From NCBI GenBank assembly GCA_964590495.1, contig CAZPWQ010000002.1, forward strand, positions 1-64,000: a DNA stretch of 64,000 nucleotides, in the 5' to 3' direction. The DNA comes from CAZPWQ01 sp964590495 (GTDB taxonomy: Bacteria > Bacteroidota > Rhodothermia > Balneolales > Balneolaceae). Each line of letters begins with the position of its first letter. The first letter of the stretch is position 1. A program made the position numbers and the translations under genes. The notes under the pieces were generated by a model. That model worked only from the letters and a program-made list of their open reading frames with translations. It was not told the origin of the DNA and ran no database searches. Shown here in pieces: positions 1-7,786 of this stretch.

Positions 1-680
1 GTAGGTCCCGCAAATAATGCAACACCATTACCACTGAATTAACATACGAGACACTGAGCACACGAAGGATTTATATTTCAATCGCCCCGGCAGCAGAGCC
101 TGCCTGCGCCGAAACTTCGACGGAAGGGCTGGCCTGTTCGACGGCTTCGTGCAAGCAGGCAGCCGAAACATACGTCCCGGGGCAGAGCCACCGGGATAAG
201 GAAACAAATCAAGAATGTGTCATCCTTGTAGAAGTACGTTATTCGTTGGCAAAAGACAGACAATGGACAAAGAATCCGGCCTTTGAATCATTGGAGGGAA
301 CAGGCACAGGGAAGTGCGCGAAGTGGATAAATTCACACCGGTGAGATCTAAGAAGCAACTGTCAAGCGTGAAGGACCTTTGAAATTATCCCGCTTGCCGA
401 CCGTTGCCGCCGACAAAGATTCATCAGCCGGTGGTTTTTTGGGTTCGTTTTTGTCCACACAAAAAGGAACAAGAGAAAGACCAGGATAAAGTTGCAATTT
501 AATATCCAGCTGTAGATCCCGGATCTCCCCACGGGATGCCTTCGGCGAAGTCCGGGATGACACGATTGTTACCAAGCAGTTTATTTAATTCCTAATTCAT
601 TATCCTTCCTTAGAACAGTTAAAAATTTCATTTATCTTGGTTTTCCAGTTGAATAAAGAACCAAAATATTTACCAAAATT
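1..680. other. Gene-poor, repeat-rich leader region
   Basis: No convincing gene is seen in the first 680 bases. Two short minus-strand reading frames (78-263, 348-575) have no recognisable product and lie in palindrome-rich sequence. At 516-558 the arms ATCCCGGA and TCCGGGAT flank a GC-rich loop and are followed by GATGACA, a pattern typical of dispersed intergenic repeats. At about 90-165 a CCTGCCTGC/GCAGGCAG pair brackets another GC-rich stretch. The last 80 bases before the WYL regulator are AT-rich and probably hold its promoter, but I cannot place it. Confidence 0.5.
516..558. repeat. Palindromic intergenic repeat
   Basis: Arms ATCCCGGA (516-523) and TCCGGGAT (551-558) enclose an internal segment that also contains ACGGGATG and CTTCGGCGAAG. 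The sequence reads out into GATGACA. This is the general form of short dispersed bacterial intergenic repeats. Similar composite units occur at about 2591 and about 49011 in this window. Confidence 0.5.
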
Positions 681-1622
681 ATGAACAGCTCAGAGCGCAG
701 AATGAAGCTTATCCTGATGCTTCAGCAATCGAACAACCGCATAACGGTAGATAATATTGCGGAAAAATTTAATGTGAGCCGCCGTACCGTCTTCCGGGAT
801 TTCAATTCCCTTGCTGAAATGAATGTTCCGGTTACGTGGGACAAATACAATGGGTATGGCATCATGCGCGGTTACAAAATTCCACCACTGATGTTTACTC
901 AAAAAGAACTGGCGACAATATTGGTGGGACTTAATTTTGTCAAATCCCAGGTTGACCAAACACTGATTGAAGATGCCAAAGGTGTTGAACTGAAAATTAA
1001 GGAGGTCGTCCCAAAGGAACTCCTCGAATTTATGAACTCGATGGAAAAGCGGACGATTGTTGATCCCTATTTAAATTTCGGAGCTGAAAAATCAGAGGGT
1101 GGAAACTGGTATCTTATCAGTAATTCCATTTCCCAAAACCAATGCCTCAAGTTTGACTACCGGTCGAAGTCGGACGACAAAATTACGAGCCGGGAAATTG
1201 ATCCCTATCTTTTGGTTTTTTACCGCGACCACTGGAATGTTATCGGCTACTCCCACAAAAGAGAAGATATTCGAAACTTTGTGCTGGATCGTATGTCAAA
1301 CCTGCAAATTCTGGAAGAAAATTTCGTCCCGAAAGGGGAAATCGATGTAGAGGGGCTAATTTTTAGATCTGACGAACAATCCCATTTAATAAAGGTAGAT
1401 GTATATGAAAGTGCTCTGAGGCGTTTTAAAGCCAATCTACCGACAAAAATAATTAAGAAAAAAGAAATTAAACCTAATTTATTAAGGTTTGAATTTAAGT
1501 TTGACAATCTTGAATATATTAATGAATGGCTTTTACAATTTTCAAATAATATTAAAATCGTTGGTCCGAATATTTTGATAGAAAAAAGAATCGATTTATT
1601 AAATAGTATGATAGAATCTTAG
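681..1622 (+). CDS. HTH-WYL domain transcriptional regulator
   Basis: A 313-residue DNA-binding regulator. Residues about 5-55 form a DeoR-like winged helix-turn-helix (VDNIAEKFNVSRRTVFRDF), the usual N-terminus of WYL regulators. Residues about 130-215 fit a WYL ligand-sensing domain, with KFDYRS and DPYLLVFYRDHWNVIGYS, and the rest is a WCX-like C-terminal extension. WYL proteins respond to small ligands or nucleic acids; the ligand here is unknown. The gene is monocistronic, 174 bp before a methyltransferase on the same strand. The last 90 codons are markedly more AT-rich than the first 220, which may mean a recombined 3' end or simply weak constraint. The family call is firm, the target genes are not known. 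Confidence 0.88.
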   Translation: MNSSERRMKLILMLQQSNNRITVDNIAEKFNVSRRTVFRDFNSLAEMNVPVTWDKYNGYGIMRGYKIPPLMFTQKELATILVGLNFVKSQVDQTLIEDAKGVELKIKEVVPKELLEFMNSMEKRTIVDPYLNFGAEKSEGGNWYLISNSISQNQCLKFDYRSKSDDKITSREIDPYLLVFYRDHWNVIGYSHKREDIRNFVLDRMSNLQILEENFVPKGEIDVEGLIFRSDEQSHLIKVDVYESALRRFKANLPTKIIKKKEIKPNLLRFEFKFDNLEYINEWLLQFSNNIKIVGPNILIEKRIDLLNSMIES

Positions 1623-1663
1623 TTATATTCTAAGCTATAAATAAAATAACGCCGAGAATAATC

Positions 1664-1692
1664 TCGAAATATTATACTTGGTAATATTTCGA
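1664..1692. terminator. Hairpin after the WYL regulator
   Basis: A perfect 11-bp stem, TCGAAATATTA (1664-1674) with TAATATTTCGA (1682-1692), has a 7-base loop. It lies 42 bases after the WYL stop codon and about 105 bases before the methyltransferase. No clear T-run follows, so it could be a weak terminator or a regulator operator. Confidence 0.4.
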
Positions 1693-1796
1693 TGACTTCT
1701 TTGAGTGATACCAATACAAAAGAGAAACAAGTTTTCAGTCGTATCTTTTCAAGTATCTGAGTCGGAACAATATATAAACCACAAAGAGATAAACCG

Positions 1797-2504
1797 ATGG
1801 AGTTAACTTTATTTCAACGAATATTGTCATTTTTCAAACGCAAGCCCGATCCTGAATTGATAGCCAGACAACTCCGCAAACCTTCCGGCAAATTTGCTCA
1901 TAGGGTCGGACAACAAATGAACGAGGTCAACGAGCCACTCTACGACCTGCTACTTGATATCATGCAGCCGCAGGATAATGAAACCATACTGGAAATCGGT
2001 TTTGGCAATGGCAGATTTTTTGACAAACTCACTTCCCGGGCAAACGATCTGCATGTGAACGGTATCGATTACTCAAAAGAAATGGTTGCTGAAGCAAAAA
2101 AATATAACGAAAAATATGTCGCATCAGGAAAACTGGATATTCAGATGGGCAGCAGTGACAATCTCCCCTTTCCTGCAAATACCTTTGACAAAGTATTCTG
2201 TAATAATGTAATCTATTTCTGGGAGACGCCGGAAGACCACCTGAAGGAAATCCATCGCGTACTGAAACCCGGTGGAAAATTTTATACAGGAATCAGAACA
2301 CGGGACAACATGCGGTCGCTTCCATTTGTAAAATATGGTTTCTCTCTTTATGATTCTGATGAATGGAAAAACCTATTGGAGCAAAACGGATTTATATTTA
2401 AGGGAGCTCATATAAAGGAAGAGCCTCAAACAGAATTTGAAGGTAAATCAATTCAGCTTGAATCGTGCTGCATTATCGGAGAAAAAAAATTTCGCGACAG
2501 GTAA
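1797..2504 (+). CDS. Class I SAM-dependent methyltransferase
   Basis: A 235-residue cytoplasmic methyltransferase with a methyltransf_11/25-type Rossmann fold. Motif I (ILEIGFGNGRF) begins near residue 64 and binds the SAM methionine and ribose. The acidic residue of motif II is in NGIDYSKEMV, and motif IV/V is CNNVIYFW followed by EIHRVLKPGGKFY, the usual end of the core fold. The N-terminal 60 residues probably form a lid. The substrate cannot be told from sequence. It may be co-regulated with the WYL gene upstream, but the 174-bp gap contains a hairpin, so this is uncertain. Confidence 0.85.
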   Translation: MELTLFQRILSFFKRKPDPELIARQLRKPSGKFAHRVGQQMNEVNEPLYDLLLDIMQPQDNETILEIGFGNGRFFDKLTSRANDLHVNGIDYSKEMVAEAKKYNEKYVASGKLDIQMGSSDNLPFPANTFDKVFCNNVIYFWETPEDHLKEIHRVLKPGGKFYTGIRTRDNMRSLPFVKYGFSLYDSDEWKNLLEQNGFIFKGAHIKEEPQTEFEGKSIQLESCCIIGEKKFRDR

Positions 2505-2737
2505 GGCGAACCTTTCGACTTCGTTACGGCTCACACACCCTTTCGCCTCCACTGCGCTCAAGGTGACGCTTCTTTTTTTAAAAACACATCGTCAGGCTGA
2601 GCGCAGTCCCGACCTTTGGTTTGAGGCCGGGACGAAGTCGAAGCCTTGATTTACTGAGGCTTCACCGCTTACTGCCACTGCTTTCTGACTACCGAACCCA
2701 TCAGCCAAATCCGCCTCATCCGTGTTCTATTCTATTC
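2505..2737. repeat. Composite intergenic repeats between convergent genes
   Basis: This gap between two convergent genes is filled with repeat-like sequence. At 2591-2645 the ends GTCAGGCTGAG and GAAGTCGAAGCC, which usually form one short dispersed repeat, are separated by a hairpin insert bounded by GTCCCG (2606-2611) and CGGGAC (2628-2633). A second, degenerate unit runs in the opposite sense at about 2513-2570 (CTTTCGACTTCG to CTCAAGGTGACG). No gene is present. Confidence 0.55.
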
Positions 2738-4123
2738 CTATTCCTGATTATATGTATCGGCGACCTCCTCCAGGCGCCGGTTTATCTCGTTTTCCGGCAT
2801 CCACTCACCCCGCACCATGACGCCGATCCGGCGCTGTACGTTAGCTATATCTTCCAGGGGATTGGCATCAAGCAGGATCAGGTCAGCACGCCTGCCGGTT
2901 TCCACCGTGCCGAATTCTTCCGGTGAGCCGAAATATTCGGCAGGATTCCTCGTGCCGGTCACCAGCACTTCATAGGGTGTCAGTCCCGCATTAACCATCA
3001 TCTGCATTTCATGGTGAATCGAAAAACCAGGCACATTAAAAAACTGCGGGGCGTCAGAACCAAGAGCTATGGGGGCCCCCGCATCATGCAGTGCTTTCGT
3101 CAGATTTCTTCGAATTTCAACAAGTTGCTGTGAGGGTTCGGTCTGAAAATCATCCCGTTCTTTAAAATTCTGCTTGGCTTGTACCCAGCCATCCAGAATA
3201 TCCTGCGGCATATACTGCATCTCTTCCCACTGTATCATCTCCTGCGCCGGTTCCGGCGAAGCGAGGTGTTCGACAAGACTCAGTGTTGGAACATTCCAGG
3301 TGCCGGCCTCAATCGTTATTTCTACAGCTTCAGGTATCCGGCTCGTATCGGCCAGATCAACAACTCCGCTGCCAAAAAAACCTGTCTCCCTGTTACCGGT
3401 ATCGACATCCTCCGGAACAAGGTATTCCACGTATCGATCCAGGTGATCGATCGAAATTTGTCCGGCTTCAAGAGCCCGTTCGAGTCCGACACCGGCGGGG
3501 ATATGTCCGCCGAATGGTATACCGAGTTCATTCGCTTTCGCCACCATCCGGTCGTAAGCCTCCGGAGTGATGCTGCCGATCTTCAACAGGTCAAATCCCG
3601 CTTCATCATATTCTTCTACCACACGTTCGGCATCGTCGGAAGAGGGAATATTATCGTCTCCCAGCCAGGGACTAGCGGTAAATAGAGTCGGACCGTTAAT
3701 CTCTCCATTTTGGATTTCATCCCGGAGTTCAACATGATAAGGGTCTCCAGCCATATTACGTACGGTTGTGACTCCGTTGGATATATAGAGAAAAAGGATA
3801 TTACTCAAATATTCCCTGTCATCGGGACCGGGTACATGCCCATGCATTTCTGTTAGTCCGGGCATCAGGTAACGATCATTCCCTTGCACCCGAAGTGCTT
3901 CACCGGGGATATCTGTTTCATCAGCGGGCCCGACCGCATCAATCCGGCCGTCGCGAACCACCACCGTTTGATTCTCTAATATATGTTCGCTGTCCATCGG
4001 GATAACATTCACATCGACAAACGCAACGATATCACTGTTTTCATTATCAGGTTGTTCACAGGCTGTTATCATCAGCATCATCAAAAGAACAGCCACTATT
4101 CCGGAAATTTTGTTAAAGAACAT
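2738..4123 (-). CDS. Amidohydrolase-family lipoprotein
   Basis: A 461-residue exported amidohydrolase of the imidazolonepropionase-like group. The N-terminus has a signal sequence ending in a lipobox (MITAC, Cys22), so it should be anchored in the envelope. The metal-binding His pair is in LTEMHGHVPG, and further ligands are expected in GGHIPAG, SIDHLDRY and ALGSDAPQF. The C-terminal RADLILLDANPLEDI closes the beta-sandwich typical of cyclic amidohydrolases. These enzymes hydrolyse amides, often dipeptides or N-acyl amino acids; the substrate is not evident. The next gene on the same strand (4296-5096) is another hydrolytic lipoprotein, but a hairpin separates the two. Confidence 0.9.
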   Translation of the reverse strand: MFFNKISGIVAVLLMMLMITACEQPDNENSDIVAFVDVNVIPMDSEHILENQTVVVRDGRIDAVGPADETDIPGEALRVQGNDRYLMPGLTEMHGHVPGPDDREYLSNILFLYISNGVTTVRNMAGDPYHVELRDEIQNGEINGPTLFTASPWLGDDNIPSSDDAERVVEEYDEAGFDLLKIGSITPEAYDRMVAKANELGIPFGGHIPAGVGLERALEAGQISIDHLDRYVEYLVPEDVDTGNRETGFFGSGVVDLADTSRIPEAVEITIEAGTWNVPTLSLVEHLASPEPAQEMIQWEEMQYMPQDILDGWVQAKQNFKERDDFQTEPSQQLVEIRRNLTKALHDAGAPIALGSDAPQFFNVPGFSIHHEMQMMVNAGLTPYEVLVTGTRNPAEYFGSPEEFGTVETGRRADLILLDANPLEDIANVQRRIGVMVRGEWMPENEINRRLEEVADTYNQE

Positions 4124-4225
4124 GGTAGCAGGTATGTATGATTAATGTTAATACGTTCTGCATCAGGTTTATTAAAAATATAATAAACCAGGATATATCC
4201 AATACCTCATTGATGTGTGAAAAGT

Positions 4226-4280
4226 GAGAAGTAAGAAGCAAGAAGGATTGAATATCTCTCTTCCTTGCTTCTTACTTCTC
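4226..4280. repeat. Long perfect hairpin of the AAGCAAGAAG family
   Basis: Arms GAGAAGTAAGAAGCAAG (4226-4242) and CTTGCTTCTTACTTCTC (4264-4280) are a perfect 17-bp inverted repeat with a 21-base loop. The same motif, AAGCAAGAAGGA, bounds the S23-type gene at 12975-13427. The hairpin lies 15 bases beyond the stop codon of the cyclase gene, so it may act as a terminator. Its relation to the S23 element suggests a small non-coding relative or an excision remnant. Confidence 0.65.
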
Positions 4281-4295
4281 GCTTCTTGCTTTAAA

Positions 4296-5096
4296 TTACA
4301 ACCGTGCAATAATTCGTACCGGTCCGCCGGTTCCATTCTCAATTTTAATGGGAAGTGCTATTATGGTGAATCCACCCGGAGGAAGTTTATCCAGATTGGC
4401 AACATTTTCGAGTACCGGAATGTCGTACTTAAAAAGGGTTGTATGGCTTTCAAACAGGCTGGACTGTCCGTAATCTATGCTGGGAGTATCTATTCCGATC
4501 AATTTAATATCGCGCTCTGTGGCAATCCATTCGGCAGCTTCAGGATGCAGACCCGGGAAATGTAATTCTGAAACAGCCTCGTCACCACGGGCAGTGGTTC
4601 CCATATATTTTTCCCGGTCGGGCCAAAATAGTCCATAGCCGGTCTTTAACAAAACGATGCCTCCATCCGGAATAGCACGATGCTGTTGTTCCCATTCTTT
4701 GAAGTCCTGCCTGGTAATCAGATAGTCCGGGTCTACAAGTGCGGAATCGCTTACATCCACAACAATACCCGGACCTATAAATCGGTCCACCGGAATTTCA
4801 TCAACGGTATTTCCCTCCTCCCAAAAATGATACGGAGCATCGATATGTGTACCGCCGTGTTCAGCCATCGAAAAACTGTGGGCGCTGTAAAAATATCCCC
4901 GGTCGGTAATCCCTTCACTGCCTTTGTTCAGCTCGAACTCTTCAGCGGTAGGCCAGTAGACGGTTGATTCATTAAAAGCATACGTCAAATCAATCAGCTT
5001 ATCCGGATCTTCAGATTGCTCCTCTTGTTCTCCGGCACAACCTGCCATAAAGAGCAACGCAATTACAGGCAAAAGGCGGTAGTATTTTGTATACAT
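4296..5096 (-). CDS. Cyclase-family (kynurenine formamidase-like) lipoprotein
   Basis: A 266-residue member of the putative cyclase superfamily (PF04199). A signal sequence with lipobox FMAGC places the mature N-terminus at Cys20. The metal-binding signature EHGGTHIDAPYHF (His80, His84, Asp86, His90) is complete. Later conserved pieces include the GIDTPSIDYG segment and the C-terminal GGFTIIALPIKIENGTGGPVR. Family members include kynurenine formamidase and isatin hydrolase, but most are unassigned, and lipoprotein forms are known in Bacteroidota. No kynurenine pathway genes are nearby. It lies upstream of the amidohydrolase on the same strand. Confidence 0.9.
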   Translation of the reverse strand: MYTKYYRLLPVIALLFMAGCAGEQEEQSEDPDKLIDLTYAFNESTVYWPTAEEFELNKGSEGITDRGYFYSAHSFSMAEHGGTHIDAPYHFWEEGNTVDEIPVDRFIGPGIVVDVSDSALVDPDYLITRQDFKEWEQQHRAIPDGGIVLLKTGYGLFWPDREKYMGTTARGDEAVSELHFPGLHPEAAEWIATERDIKLIGIDTPSIDYGQSSLFESHTTLFKYDIPVLENVANLDKLPPGGFTIIALPIKIENGTGGPVRIIARL

Positions 5097-5183
5097 GAAG
5101 TCTCTTTTTTCGATTTGATTCCCGGTAATTTATAAAACAGGCGGTGAAATAAATAGCCCCCTGATAAAAATATGCAACATAAA

Positions 5184-5217
5184 AAACCCTGACAGGGTTT
5201 AGAACCCTGTCAGGGTT
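5184..5217 (-). terminator. Rho-independent terminator of gyrA
   Basis: AACCCTGACAGGGTT (5185-5199) and AACCCTGTCAGGGTT (5203-5217) form a perfect 15-bp stem with a 3-base loop. On the minus strand it is followed by a run of six T, immediately downstream of the gyrA stop. Each arm is itself palindromic, and the motif resembles the repeat pair at 62534-62600. Confidence 0.8.
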
Positions 5218-5246
5218 GAATTTCAGCAAATACTGGAGACAGCCTG

Positions 5247-7703
5247 TTACACCGTTTCGTCTTCCTCTTCGTTGACGACACGCGTAATGGCTCCAATTTT
5301 TCCTTCCGTATCAAGACGCATAAGTCGAACACCCTGAGTGTTTCTTCCCATTGTCCGGATATCACCGCAATTCATTCTGATCACTTTTCCCTGTTCGGTA
5401 ATTACCATCAGATCATCTTTGTCGGAAACCTCTTTCAGTGCGATCAGGTCACCTGTTTTCTTGGTTACTTTAAGAGTAATTACTCCCTTTCCGCCACGAC
5501 TTTGTTCGCGATAATCTTCGACAAGAGATCGCTTGCCGTAACCATTTTCCGAAATGGCCAGAACCGTTGCCTCGTGAGTATTCTTGATGACAACCATGTC
5601 AACCAATTCATTATTCTTACCGAGATCCATTCCTTTGACGCCGGAAGTATTTCGCCCCATATCACGAACATCATTTTCATGGAACCGTATGGCCCGTCCT
5701 TTTTTATTGGCAAGGATGATATTGCTTTCACCATCGGTCAGGGCTGCTTCGAGAAGCGAATCACCTTCCTTGATATTGATAGCAATAATTCCATCGCGCC
5801 GCGGACGGCTGTATGCCTCCAGGCTGGTTTTCTTAACCTGCCCTTCCCTGGTCGACATAATAATGTAATTGTTCTGGATGTATTCCTCTTCGTCCAGCGT
5901 TTTTACCGGAACGAAAGTTTTAATGTTATCATCCTTGTCGATTTCGATAAGGTTTACAATCGCACGGCCGCGCGACAGGCGTGAACCTTCCGGAATTTCA
6001 TACACCTTCAACCAATAGCACTGCCCTTTTTCTGTAAAGAACAGGATGTAATTATGGTTCGTCGCCACGAAAAGATGTTCTACATATTCCTCATCCTTGG
6101 TAGTGGTACCTTTCATTCCCTTGCCGCCGCGTTTCTGCCTTCTGTAACCGCTCACCGGCATACGCTTGATAAACCCTTTGTTGGAAATAGTGACAACCAC
6201 ATCCTCGTCGGCAATCATATCTTCAACACTGAAGTCTTCTGCCGAGTGAACAACCTGCGTTCTTCGTTCGTCACCGTACCGGCCTTTTATTTCTTCCAGT
6301 TCCTCTTTAATAATGGCAGTTTGCTCGTCCCGGTTGGAAAGAATCTTGCGGTACCCGGCAATCTTGTCTGCAATCTCGCTATACTCAAGATCAATTTTAC
6401 CACGTTCCAGGCCTGTAAGTTTTTGCAGACGCATATCCAGAATCGCTTTCGCCTGCAGGTCGGTAAGAGCAAACTTGCGGCGAAGAGCCGCGTTGGCTTC
6501 CTGTGGATTATCTGAAGCCCGGATTGTTTTAATAACCTCATCCAGGTGGTCGAGGGCTATTTTTAATCCTTCAAGAATATGAGCCCGCGCTTCAGCCTGA
6601 TCCAGATCATAGAGCGTACGGCGTATGATAATTTCAATACGATGCTCAACGTAATGATAGATCAGCTCTTTGAGCGGCATTACTTTCGGACGCCCTTTTA
6701 CCAGGGCAAGACTGATAACCCCGAATGTCGTCTGCATCTGGGTATATTTGTAAAGCTGATTCAGTACGATTCCAGTATTGGCGTTACGCTTCAAAATAAT
6801 GACAATACGCATACCATCACGATCAGACTCATCACGTATCTCGGAAATCTGATCTATTTTTTCATCCTGAACCAGTCCGGCAATCTTTTCAATAAGTGTC
6901 GTCTTATTGACCTGATATGGAATTTCATTAACAATAATCTGCTCCCTGTTGCCACGCAATTCTTCCGTGGTACAGCGGGCGCGGAGAGTAATTTTTCCAC
7001 GTCCTGTTTCGTAAGCTTCCTTCACACCTTCATAACCATAAATAATACCGCCCGTCGGGAAATCAGGAGCGGAGATATGTCCCATCAGCTCCTTCGTTTC
7101 GATATCCGGATTCTCAATATAGGCTACGATTCCTTCGATCACTTCCGTCAGGTTGTGCGGAGCCATATTTGTAGCCATACCTACTGCAATACCGGATGCA
7201 CCATTCAATAGCAAGTTCGGAAGCATGCCTGGCAGTACGGTCGGCTCCTGGAGCGTATCATCAAAGTTGGTCTGGTAATCGACCGTCTCTTTATTGATAT
7301 CGGTCAGCATCTCCTCGGCGATTCGCTGCATGCGGACCTCTGTATAACGCATAGCCGCTGCAGAATCACCATCAATAGAACCGAAGTTCCCCTGTCCGTC
7401 AACCAGCGGATAACGCAGAGAAAAATCCTGCACCATGCGCACAATAGAGTCATATACCGCAGAATCTCCGTGAGGGTGGTACTTGCCAAGTACCTCACCT
7501 ACAATACGGGCACTTTTCTTATAATTCCTGTTGTGGAGCATCCCCAATTCGCTCATTCCGTAAAGAATACGGCGGTGAACCGGCTTTAAGCCGTCACGCA
7601 CATCCGGAAGTGCACGAGATACAATAACCGACATCGAATAATCGATGTAAGCCGACTGCATTTCATCTTCTATCGTAATAGGTATAATTTTTTCTCTGGC
7701 CAT
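5247..7703 (-). CDS. gyrA: DNA gyrase subunit A
   Basis: An 818-residue breakage-reunion subunit of DNA gyrase, which introduces negative supercoils by passing one duplex through a transient double-strand break. The N-terminal winged-helix region carries HPHGDSAVYDSIVRM and the catalytic tyrosine Tyr120 in AAMRYTEVR. The quinolone-determining serine (Ser81) is the sensitive-type residue. The C-terminal pinwheel domain contains the GyrA-box-like QKRGGKG at about residue 526, which is expected for gyrase and argues against topoisomerase IV. It follows gyrB by 83 bp on the same strand and is probably cotranscribed. The start codon ATG has no Shine-Dalgarno sequence in front. Confidence 0.97.
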   Translation of the reverse strand: MAREKIIPITIEDEMQSAYIDYSMSVIVSRALPDVRDGLKPVHRRILYGMSELGMLHNRNYKKSARIVGEVLGKYHPHGDSAVYDSIVRMVQDFSLRYPLVDGQGNFGSIDGDSAAAMRYTEVRMQRIAEEMLTDINKETVDYQTNFDDTLQEPTVLPGMLPNLLLNGASGIAVGMATNMAPHNLTEVIEGIVAYIENPDIETKELMGHISAPDFPTGGIIYGYEGVKEAYETGRGKITLRARCTTEELRGNREQIIVNEIPYQVNKTTLIEKIAGLVQDEKIDQISEIRDESDRDGMRIVIILKRNANTGIVLNQLYKYTQMQTTFGVISLALVKGRPKVMPLKELIYHYVEHRIEIIIRRTLYDLDQAEARAHILEGLKIALDHLDEVIKTIRASDNPQEANAALRRKFALTDLQAKAILDMRLQKLTGLERGKIDLEYSEIADKIAGYRKILSNRDEQTAIIKEELEEIKGRYGDERRTQVVHSAEDFSVEDMIADEDVVVTISNKGFIKRMPVSGYRRQKRGGKGMKGTTTKDEEYVEHLFVATNHNYILFFTEKGQCYWLKVYEIPEGSRLSRGRAIVNLIEIDKDDNIKTFVPVKTLDEEEYIQNNYIIMSTREGQVKKTSLEAYSRPRRDGIIAINIKEGDSLLEAALTDGESNIILANKKGRAIRFHENDVRDMGRNTSGVKGMDLGKNNELVDMVVIKNTHEATVLAISENGYGKRSLVEDYREQSRGGKGVITLKVTKKTGDLIALKEVSDKDDLMVITEQGKVIRMNCGDIRTMGRNTQGVRLMRLDTEGKIGAITRVVNEEEDETV

Positions 7704-7754
7704 GAATCTGGTTCGCTACTTACTGTTAAATATTAAATGGTTTTATTATCCCGT

Positions 7755-7776
7755 GGGGCGTGATTAATCACGCCCC
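7755..7776. repeat. 22-bp perfect palindrome between gyrB and gyrA
   Basis: GGGGCGTGATT (7755-7765) is followed directly by its own reverse complement AATCACGCCCC (7766-7776). No T-run follows on either strand. It sits in the 83-bp gyrB-gyrA gap and could be an attenuating or RNA-stabilising hairpin, or a dispersed repeat. Confidence 0.6.
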
Positions 7777-7786
7777 TTCAAACTAC

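Noticed and set aside
78..575. Two minus-strand frames in the first 600 bases
   Set aside because: They cross palindromic repeat sequence, have low-information composition and no recognisable domain.
6579..7211. 210-codon plus-strand frame
   Set aside because: Antisense to gyrA, with no domain and no start signals.
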